A DNA stretch of 64,000 nt from Hexactinellida sp. DTS-2022 (taxonomy: Eukaryota > Porifera > Hexactinellida), in the NCBI GenBank assembly GCA_028753945.1, contig JAPNXP010000011.1, forward strand, positions 2,790,001-2,854,000, written 5' to 3'. A program made the position numbers and the translations under genes. This document shows positions 56,089 through 64,000 of the stretch, piece after piece. Positions within the stretch are counted from its first letter, which is position 1. The number at the start of each line of letters is the position of its first letter. The notes under the pieces are model-generated. The model made no database searches, was not told the origin of the DNA, and saw only the letters and a program-made list of their open reading frames with translations.

Positions 56089-59000
56089 AATAATAATAAT
56101 ATAATAATATAACAGTATTTAGAACGCTTTACACTTGTGTCCCAAAGCGTTTACAGTTCAAAAGGATACAGAAAGAATTATAGTACGTAAGTTAACAGTC
56201 CAAAAATATACATTACAGAAATAGAAATGTAGTGCATCTTGTTAGCAATCCAAACTATACATTAGATAGATAGTACATCAAAGATTAAGAGTAATAAATT
56301 TTAAAAAGATGTGTTTTAACACGCGTTTTAAATGTTTCTATGGTCTGCGCATTTCTTACGTGATCAGAAAGTGAATTCCACAAACGCGGAGCAGCATTTG
56401 AGAACGTACGATCGCCATACTTCTTAAACTTAGATCTAGGTTGATATAGTAAATTTGTGTGTGCTGTAGACCTAAGATAATGACTACTTTGATGAAGTGT
56501 TATCAGTTTACTTAAGTATGCCGGACAACAGCCACAAATGATTTTAAATGTGATAAGCAATATTTTGTAATCTATTCTAGCTCTGACTGGTAACCAATGT
56601 AAATTTTTGAGTATTGGAGTTATGTAGTCTCGCCTCCTTGCTCCAGAAATTAAACGAGCTGCAGCATTTTGTATACTCTGGAGTCTATTCAGTTCTTGTG
56701 ATTGTAGTCCATAAAGTAGGGAATTGCAGTAATCTATTCGACTGGAGATTAATGCATGAACTAATCTCTCAACAGAAGATTTATCCAGATAATTGTGTAG
56801 AGCTCCAATCCGGCTTAAAGCTAGTGATGCCACACTGCATATTCTACTTATATGAGATTTCATCCGTAGATGTTTATCCCAAATAACACCAAGATTCAGA
56901 GTCTACTGGATGTATGACAGAAGATCCGACGTAATTGGAAATGTAGGATGAAGTATTCGAGATTGGGAAGTAAAATATATGAAGTTAGTCTTATTCGGAT
57001 TACAGCTAAGTTTATTTTCAATAAACCAATTCCTCAGAGTAGACAAACAGGTTTCTAGACGGATTTTAGTTTCTTCTAATAGCGATGGCTTAAGAGATAT
57101 GTACAGTTGGGTATCATCCGCAAATAACAGTACTGATAGTTGATGATCATGAATGATGTCTTCTATCGGCGAAATAAATAGGTTAAAGAGTAGGGGACCT
57201 AAAACTGAACCTTGGGGCACACCCCGTAATACAGTGCAAGAGATAGAATGAAACCCATTTATGCTAACAGTCCGTTGTCTTTGGGACAAGTACGATTTTA
57301 ACCAAATAAGGGCATTTCCTGTGATGCCGAACCTTACTTGTAGGCGCTCAATTAATAACTCGTGGTCAATCATATCAAAAGCGCTGGACAAATCCAATCG
57401 AATTAACTTAGCGTTCCGTCCTTCATCGAGGGCACAGCCTACGTCATTAAACAGCTTAATAAGTACTGTCTCAGTCGAGTGGTGCTTTCTATACCCTGAT
57501 TGCATTAATGGATATAGGTTGTTCCTAGAAAGGTAGCTTTCCAATTGTATAACGGTAGCTTTTTCAATAATTTTAGAGAGAAAGGGTAGGTTAGCTATAG
57601 GCCGATAGTTTGATAGCACATTTGGATCCAGAGAGATTTTTTTTATACAAGGAAAGATAATAGCATTTTTTAGATTTTGAGGGAATGTAGCTTGTTGATA
57701 CGAGCTATTTACAATGATTTGTATGTGTTCCACCAGACAGTCAAGACAGCTTTTAACAATTGATGTGGGTGCTGGGTCAAGAGTACATGATTTTGTCTTA
57801 GATCCTCGAAATAGTTCTTCAATCTCAATTGCACACAAAGGCTTGAAATAGCTTAGTTGAGTTGAACATATCCTAGCTGGAGTGTGGGATACACTTATCA
57901 AATCTGTGTCAAGATCTTTCCGGAGCTTTTCAATTTTCTTCTCGAAAAATTCAACAAATTGATTTGCAAGAGCTTGTTTAGAGACTGAACTAGAGTTAGA
58001 ATCAGGGAGAATGTGGCATTTATTAGGTACTGATAGTTCTCTTGCTAAGTGAAATAGTTCTCTGTCGTCGCAATTACCAAATTTATCACGGTAGAATTCT
58101 GTTTTCATTGAGTGTAGTAGACGATTATACATAAGACATTTCTCTTTAAATTTGTCGAGATCATATAAGGACTTTGTCTTAATGTACCTTCTCTCAAGTT
58201 TACGTACCTCTCGCTTTTCACCTCTTAGGTCGTCAGTGTACCACTTACAGAGAGGGCGACTGGTTAAAGTATTAGTACATGTGGGAGCATGAGAGTCAAG
58301 TACTTGGGTTAAATTGGAATTGTATCTATTGACTAGTTCGTGAACAGTATCTAGTTCAGAGCCGAAATTGGCTAGATTTAGATCATCCTTGAACCGTTCA
58401 ATATTTATTCCTTTTAGTTTTCTAAATTTGACTAAAACTTTTGATCGTTTAGGAGCTGGAAAGTATACATCGCATATCACGTAGGAGTGGTCCGATGGTG
58501 TATCAGAGAAAACGCTAGTTGTAATGATAGTAGCACTATGTGAGCGTTTTGTAATAACTAGGTCTAACAGATGACCAGAGCTTTGGGTTGGAACTTTTAC
58601 GTGTTGTTGCAGGTCAAAAGTATCGAGAAGAACCATAAATTGACTAGCTTGTGAATCTGATAACAGTTCAAAATGTATATTGAAATAACCCGCTAGAATA
58701 ATCTGTGTTTGTGAGGTAATTATACATTCAATTAAGTTTGAGAAATCCGAAAGAAATTGGCTGAAAGGTATTTTATTTTTCGAAGTAGATGGAGGACGGT
58801 AAACTGAGATTATCCGACAGAATAAATTGCCGGATGATAAAGTCAGGTCTAGATACTCAAAAGAAACATAAGACTGACCTCCATTTAGTTTAGCATTAAA
58901 ATCACGCCTGTATAATAATGCTAGTCCCCCACCTCGCATGGCTCGTGGAAGACTTTTCAATTTGTAGCCTGGAAGTAAGTCACGCAACATGCATAGTGAG

Positions 59001-59445
59001 TGTTCTTTGCCTTGTGTAATCCACGTCTCCGTTATTGTAAAAATATCAATATTGTTAGAAATTACTATATCTGAAATAGAATCAACTTTGTTGTTAACAG
59101 AGCGGGCATTCCATACAGCGAATTTTATCCTATCTTTCCGATTGATGAAAGAGATGTTTCTAATGATTCTGTGACCCCAGTAGGCAATCCTTCGGTCCGA
59201 GGGAATCACAGTGCTCCTTGTTCTCATCCAGTAGCTTGTCACACGGGTTGGAATTGATTTTGCAGATTCCCTGGATTTCACTGAAAGTCCAGACCGCCTA
59301 CCTCTAGTTTTTCTTCTATATCGACGATCAGTTAATTGCAGAAAGTTCCCCAGATATTGATAAATAGAGTGTGAATTTGGAAAAAATAGTAGATCAGAAA
59401 ATATATCATGAATAATCAGAAACAAGTAGTAAGAATAAAAATTAG
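56089..59445 (-). mobile_element. CR1-like non-LTR retrotransposon (LINE), 5'-truncated
   Basis: Minus-strand insertion of about 3.35 kb covering ORF2 and a short 3' UTR. The 3' end is a TTATTATTATA-type microsatellite (about 56089-56112), as in CR1/L2 elements that end in short tandem repeats instead of poly-A. ORF1 is not seen, so the copy is 5'-truncated or its ORF1 is too short to recognise. It lies in hAT-4; exact junctions and target duplication could not be fixed, because the bordering DNA also contains a small repeat with TACCGTAT ... GAATAGTAGCC near 56006 and again near 59709. Confidence 0.88.
56285..59425 (-). pseudogene. LINE ORF2: endonuclease-reverse transcriptase, one stop and a mutated endonuclease residue
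   Basis: The frame from 59425 runs 840 codons to a TAG at 56905-56903, then continues in the same frame for about 200 codons to 56285. APE-type endonuclease (residues about 100-320): FAVWNARSVNNK, ITETWI and SDHSYVICDV are present, but the GDFN motif reads LAGYFNIHF, with Tyr (58687-58685) for the catalytic-site Asp. Reverse transcriptase (about 540-800): NYRPIANLPFLSKI, LDLSSAFDMIDHELL, GVPQGSVLGPLLFN and the FADDTQLY box are intact. C-terminal domain: SSRIDYCNSLLYGL, RLQSIQNAAARLI and LHWLPVRARIDYK, all typical of CR1/L2-group LINEs. It reverse-transcribes its RNA at a nicked target. The two lesions make this copy probably unable to move itself. Confidence 0.93.
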
Positions 59446-59455
59446 TTGATACAAT

Positions 59456-59860
59456 TTATTTAGTATAGTGCTCAAGTAGGCTGTTCACACTCTCGAGCCT
59501 CATGAGCCACCTAGTGGGGCAGAGCGGTCTCAATTCGTGGGCATCGTATTTGGTAGCATCCGAAACCATATCTTTGAACACTTCATAGCGCTTGGGTGAT
59601 CCTTTGATGAACTTTACAACCACGGAGCTTCTCGATTGCGTCTCCATGTCACGATTGGAGGGTACTGATAATCGTGACATGGAGAACGCAATCCTTCACC
59701 ACTACCGTATATACTCTAATAGTAGCCTCTATTCGAATAATCGCCTACCTCCAATAATAGCCCCCCCCCCCCAAATTTGCAAATACAAATTTACTACCGG
59801 TATCCTGAGTAAATTTCTATATCTAATATTAGTCGCAATACGATTATCAACAGACCTTCT
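59456..59860. repeat. Rearranged segment with inversion and hairpin in hAT-4
   Basis: 59456-59680 holds hAT-4 coding sequence in reverse orientation. At its edge, TCTCCATGTCACGAT (59640-59654) is repeated inverted as ATCGTGACATGGAGA about 15 bp later. Beyond it lies MITE-like sequence (ACCGTATATACTCTAATAG) and a poly-C run (59761-59772). The hairpin may mark the inversion breakpoint. Confidence 0.7.
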
Positions 59861-60323
59861 CGAAGAGGCACAAAATGATGCATCTCTGAAGGCCGACAAC
59901 CGTGCTATGGCTCGATCTTATGTTCGGGGTCTGGAAGACTTCGACACCTATTTCTGTATGCGGTTATTTCAAAAGCTTCTTCTCGTCACTAACCCCATCC
60001 ACAAGCAGTGCCAAGGGCGCGAGGTGACAGTTGGAGATGTTCGGGGTTGGGTGAGTTCTTTAGTCTCCACTCTGTCCGGCCTCGCAGCAAATGACACTAT
60101 AGCAGTGGACTTCTACCTCACGTGCAAATCCAAGGCTGAGGAACTAAGGATCGATGTGCCCAAACTTCCAAGAACCGCGAGGGCGGATCGTGCCTTCTTC
60201 GCCCCCAGGAAGGCTGCAAGGGCTGAAGGTGAAGATGGGTTTGATGCCGAAGCCGCACGCATCAACTTTGCTATCCAAGATCATTTCACGAAAAGTTCAA
60301 AAATGTTTTCAAGACCGCCGCTG

Positions 60324-60341
60324 CACAGTGGGTTATTATGG
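60324..60341 (+). repeat. RSS-like terminal inverted repeat of the Transib/RAG-like element
   Basis: 18 bp starting CACAGTG. No RSS nonamer (ACAAAAACC) was seen at 12 or 23 bp spacing. Just inside the repeat the two ends diverge. Confidence 0.93.
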
Positions 60342-60944
60342 GGAATTAGTGTAATTTTTCAAACTCCTGAATGGCTTTGATATTATTATATTCTTATTCC
60401 GCATTGTCTAAAACCTATAAATCCAACTTTTCATTGTCATAGTACTTCAGGTTCTTCACTTGTGTGTTGATTAATTACTAACTTGATAAACAATTTTCAT
60501 AGTGAAAGTTTGATGTTTCACAACTGTTGGATTCTATTTATAAATTGATATTTAATTACATAGCAACGTAAAGGCGGATATGATATTCTTATTCCTTTGA
60601 CATTTATGCTAGTATATAAATATACGAAGAGAGAGTCGTAAGCAAATTCTCTGAAAATTTTCTGTGTACTCTCAATGATGTTGAACAATAATCGGACACA
60701 ATTATTTTGCCTATTTAGTGTGAAAAATATTGGTGAGCAGTCGTGAGCAGATGTTTTTAATTTTTATTATGATAGCTAATTGGTTTAACTTTAATTTGGT
60801 ATATTTTATCGGACCGCACCAAGCCGCCCCGAGGCCCTTCTGCCCAATTTTCTAGAAGTCAATAATAAATTTCTTAAAATGTTTAAAATATAAAAATTCA
60901 AAATTGATCAAATTTTAACATTGTTAGACTGTTGATATTATAGA
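60342..60944. other. 5' untranslated part of the Transib/RAG-like element
   Basis: AT-rich, non-coding. A GC-richer patch at 60812-60845 (CGGACCGCACCAAGCCGCCC) stands out but has no recognised role. Confidence 0.4.
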
Positions 60945-63070
60945 ATGAATAACAAAGAGGCTTTTAAACTTTTAAACTCTAAACCATCAATCAGAGCTGC
61001 TTCTGAGGAATTACTTAACATATTCCAACAGCCGGATAGCGAATTTCATTTCATTACTCGAAATTTTCGCGATCTCAAATCGGGAAGAGAGAGCTTTGTA
61101 AAGAAAAGTAATTTATGCACCTGGGAGGAGTTGATGTTTTACTCTCCTAGAGTTAAACAAGATGCGGAGAAAATACCTTCAGCTGACAATGGAATCTTTA
61201 CCGTTGACTTATCAGCAGAAATACGAAAGGACTTATCAAAGTTAACCTTCAAGGGATTGAGAACTAGATTAGCGCCAGTATTGCAACTAATCCGTCAAAT
61301 AGCTGAGAAAGAGGATTTTAGTGCCAAAACCATAGCCGCTCAAGCGCTTCAACTTATTTCTAACGAGACTAAGGATGTAAGCACGGCAAACTTCTGCAAG
61401 GAAATCATTTCAAAGGGGACATTTGCAGATAAATCGAAAATTATGTCCATAGATAAATCAACGTTCTTGCTTGATCTTCTCGAAATTGGTAAGCAAAAAT
61501 ATACATCTTTTCGGTTAATTTGTAAATCAGAGGACATAATATTTCCATCTTATTCTAAACTTGCTGAATATCGTAAGGATGCCGTTCTAGTTAACGAGTT
61601 AACCTATGTAAACAATGTCCATAATGTTACTATCGGGATCTCACTATCTTATAGAAGGATTTTATTCCAGAGTTTATTACGTCTATTTCAAACATTACCT
61701 CCGATCCTTGATTTTGAATTCCCTTTATCAGTAAAATTGCTGACGGCCTCGATGGTTCTGGTTGTCATCAGATTTATAATCATTACCAACTCAATCCAAC
61801 CCCAAGTTCGAAATTTTTTATCTTATTCGCATTCAAAATTTTATCCATACACAACTCGAGTAACATGCAAATATGGAAAAACTACTCACCTAATTCTTCA
61901 TTTGGCGTAAGACCAGTTGTATTATTGGCCCAGAAAGAATGTTATGAGAACGTTAAATTCATTATGACTAATTTCATTAATCCAGAAGTATCAGTCATTG
62001 AGCAAGAAGGAATAAAGTTTCCTGAAGGTGTTGTTCGTGTTAAAATCAGCCGTAGTATGCTCGATGGGAAGATGTCTGGTATTCTAAGCGGAGCTGGTGG
62101 CGCATCGTGTCAGTTATGTACTGCACATAAACACGAATTAAAAGATCTAGAATTAGTCAGGGCCGGATTCCCTATTAATAGGCACATAGCAGATGCAAAA
62201 GAACTGTTCAATTACGTGGATGCGGATGAATATTTATCACTTCCTCATGCTGATAGGTTAGGTATCACTCATGAACAACTATCCGATATAAACATACTGT
62301 CGGCGTCGCCTTTACATAGCTATACTTGTGTCTTCCATTGGTTCATGCTCCTTGTTTATCATTTAAAGACTGGAAGGAGAGTATGGTCGCCTACTTCAAA
62401 ACCAATCGAAACAGCGAAAAAGTTTTGTTCTGAATTTCTCTTTGAAAAAACTGGCCTTCGAATAGATGAGCCAACACCTCAAGGCGGTACTACTTCAACA
62501 GGGAATATTTCTAGGCAATGTTTTTCCAATAAAAATGATTTTATCACATGGGTATCCTGTCTAATTCCGGCAGACGTTAGAGAGCAGATTGCAATCATTC
62601 AAATGAATCTATCAGTTATCTTACGAGTTTTTAACAGTAGCCAGGAGGTAGAAACAGAAAAAATGGATGTCCTTTGCAAACAGACTTACGAGCTAATTTT
62701 AACAACCTTCCCATGGGCAAGTATTACCCCTTCATTGCATAAGGTTTTAGCTCATTCCACAGAATTAATCCGTGATTGCAATGACGGTTATGGACTGAAA
62801 GAATATTCAGAAGAGGCTGTAGAAGCTTGTAATAAGCTAATAAGGCGCTATCGTGAACACCTTTCAAGAAAGAATTCATTTTCCTTAAACATCAGAGATG
62901 TTTTTATTAGACTTCTTAGTCAGAGTGACCCTCTCTTTTCAAGTTACCGTAGAGTTTTAGTGTGCAAACGTTGCGGATAAATAGGGCATATCAGGAAGGA
63001 GAAGTGCAAAGGAGATAAAGTGGCTTCACTGGATCAGGACAAACTTTTGGATTCATTGCTCTTCAAATAA
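60945..63070 (+). pseudogene. RAG1/Transib-type transposase with zinc-knuckle tail
   Basis: ATG at 60945 opens about 265 codons: a helical N-terminus, then YTSFRLICKSEDIIFPSYSK, a block typical before the Transib/RAG1 catalytic core. Near 61740 a one-base loss shifts frame. The second frame reads DGLDGSGCHQIYNH (first catalytic Asp), FGVRPVVLLAQKEC, SRSMLDGKMSGIL (second Asp), CQLC zinc pair, SPLHSYTCVFHWFMLLVYH, GNISRQCF, SLHKVLAHSTELI and YSEEAVEACNKLIRRYREH (catalytic Glu), then VFIRLLSQSDPL. Both families cut DNA by nick-and-hairpin chemistry at CACAGTG-type ends. The tail is CKRCG, a TAA stop (62978-62980), then IGHIRKEKC in frame to a final stop at 63070. Together these form a zinc knuckle that the stop interrupts. 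Full length would be near 700 residues, as in Transib. This copy is probably inactive. Confidence 0.9.
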
Positions 63071-63386
63071 ATTCCTTAGTTTAGTATCTATGATATTAAT
63101 AATAAAAATTTGAAAGTTAATATTGAATCGTGAAAGCATGAAGTAGTATGTCTTAAATAGAGTGAAAATAATATGCATTGCATTCGAAGTATTTAGGAAC
63201 ACATTATAGAGCTAAATAGATATTTTTGTAAATATGTGATGTCACGATGACGTATTAAATCAAAAAAATTGAAGCGGTACATAAAATTAAGTGATGTAAA
63301 TTGAATGTAGAGGGTTGATAACCCATACGCAAATAATACATTTGATAGGTCTGTCTGCCTCGCAAATGCCTATTTCCCCTGAATAG

Positions 63387-63404
63387 CCATAATAACCCAC
63401 TGTG
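63387..63404 (-). repeat. RSS-like 3' terminal inverted repeat
   Basis: Exact complement of 60324-60341, ending in CACTGTG and followed by the CGCTG duplication. Confidence 0.93.
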
Positions 63405-64000
63405 CGCTGCCACCCTCATTCCGATACGTGATCAAGATCTCCGTATGGCAGAATTGTTGAGGAGGTCAATTGAAGACCCGAGCATTTCTGATGATGATCT
63501 CCGTGTTCTGGTGAATTTCTACGTGGGTAACTTGCCAAACTTTGAACAGTTCCGCTTCGAGAGGCAAGCATGGTTTGCTCGTTGTGTGAACAAGGGAAGA
63601 GAGACAACTTATAGAGAGCTGAGGGACGTATTGGTAGCGGAGCCTGGTACGAAGGCGATGCTTTCCGGAATCCATACAGAATTGGTGCTCTACATGATCC
63701 TCCCTTCCACTTCGTGCGAGGCAGAGGCCTCGTTCAGCATGCTTCACAGACTTCTCAACTACCTCCGAGGCACTATGAATCAGGAGAGACTGAGCAGCCT
63801 GGCAATGCTGCATTGTCATCGAGATGTGGCACGAACTATCCTTCCCTTAAAAGAGGTGATGGCCGAGTTCATCGAGAGGAGTACTGTGAGGCGGAACATG
63901 TTTCTCAACGTTGAGGAGAGGTAAACATCAATGTGGAAGTATGATGCAGATTTGTGTATAACAAGAATGCAATGTAGTATGTACTGTATGTGTTATGTCA

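Larger units (their letters stand above)
60324..63404 (+). mobile_element. Transib / RAG1-like DNA transposon
   Basis: 3,081 bp, bounded by perfect 18-bp terminal inverted repeats CACAGTGGGTTATTATGG (60324-60341; complement at 63387-63404). The first seven bases equal the V(D)J RSS heptamer CACAGTG. Flanks are CGCTG on both sides (60319-60323 and 63405-63409), a 5-bp GC-rich target duplication as described for Transib and ProtoRAG elements. It carries a single recognisable gene, a RAG1/Transib-type transposase with one frameshift and one late stop. No RAG2-like Kelch gene fits in the remaining space. It interrupts hAT-4 and so is younger than it. Confidence 0.93.
54914..63924 (+). pseudogene. 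hAT-4 transposase (ZMYM1-type), split by a LINE and a Transib-like element
   Basis: Coding pieces: a TTF-finger region (GWESFKQGKSHLNEHDRG, about 55240), TGNLWNLTRVISRF, LSPD-type MSPDIQNEILQIIGHK (55578), VIMDETQDIRRRVQVSVC (first Asp), RGQGYDGASNMSGK (second Asp, about 55890) and CFGHNLYL. After the LINE, an ELRPLCPTRWLMRLESVN block is on the minus strand (about 59560-59480), so that segment is inverted. It is followed on the plus strand by LLEEAQNDASLKADNRAM to RTARADRAFFAPRKA (59860-60300). After the Transib-like insertion the end resumes at 63405 with SEDPSIS-like helices and PSTSCEAEASFSMLHRLLNY (hATC with Glu), ending at 63924. Reading is otherwise fairly open. Coding DNA is richer in GC than its surroundings. 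No TIRs identified; the 3' end may lie beyond 63924. Confidence 0.85.

Noticed and set aside
60324-63404. A linked RAG2-like gene beside the RAG1-like transposase
   Set aside because: Only about 600 bp of AT-rich leader and 330 bp of tail remain inside the TIRs, and no Kelch-like sequence is seen on either strand.

Overview
AT-rich, intron-bearing, TE-saturated DNA from a multicellular eukaryote, most likely an invertebrate animal. This rests on the transposon families present (CR1-type LINE, Ginger, Transib/RAG-like, THAP/P-like, ZMYM1-type hAT, PIF/Harbinger) and on canonical GT-AG introns inside transposon genes. I cannot name the phylum. I found no convincing host gene, tRNA or rRNA gene, and no CRISPR array. 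Nearly every coding signal belongs to a transposable element, usually nested in or broken by another.

Layout. 0.8-3.6 kb: broken P-like (THAP) transposase on the minus strand. 3.85-6.1 kb: two foldback elements with very long inverted arms, one carrying a hAT-like MITE. 7.2-15.7 kb: an 8.5 kb hAT element with exact 8-bp target duplications and a four-exon gene. Its second intron holds an apparently intact 5,470-bp Ginger-type element (integrase-like transposase plus OTU protease domain), which itself carries a hAT MITE, a pogo-like mini-element and a tandem array of about 151-bp units. 16.2-17.5 kb: Harbinger relic. 17.8-21.6 kb: ZMYM1-type hAT relic split by a second foldback copy. 23.8-29.4 kb: relic of a second Ginger lineage whose C-terminal region differs from the OTU type. 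30.4-34.4 kb: MITEs and Helitron-like pieces. 35.2-38.2 kb: another hAT relic on the minus strand. 40.8-44.4 kb: broken minus-strand gene joining a RecQ-type helicase, a DDE-type transposase region and a Tudor-like module, split by a hAT MITE. 46.3-47.8 kb: four MITEs, one nested in another. 48.5-53.5 kb: a P-like element with a second P-like family inserted in it. 55-63.9 kb: a hAT relic broken by a nearly intact CR1-like LINE and by a 3,081-bp Transib/RAG1-like transposon.

The most notable item is the Transib/RAG-like element at 60,324-63,404. It has 18-bp perfect terminal inverted repeats starting with CACAGTG (the V(D)J RSS heptamer), a 5-bp CGCTG target duplication, a RAG1-like D-D-E transposase and a zinc-knuckle tail. 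Second are the intact-looking Ginger element and the divergent Ginger with a different C-terminal domain. Third is the RecQ-DDE-Tudor gene.

Assignments rest on motifs, spacing, terminal repeats and target duplications read by eye. No database search was run.
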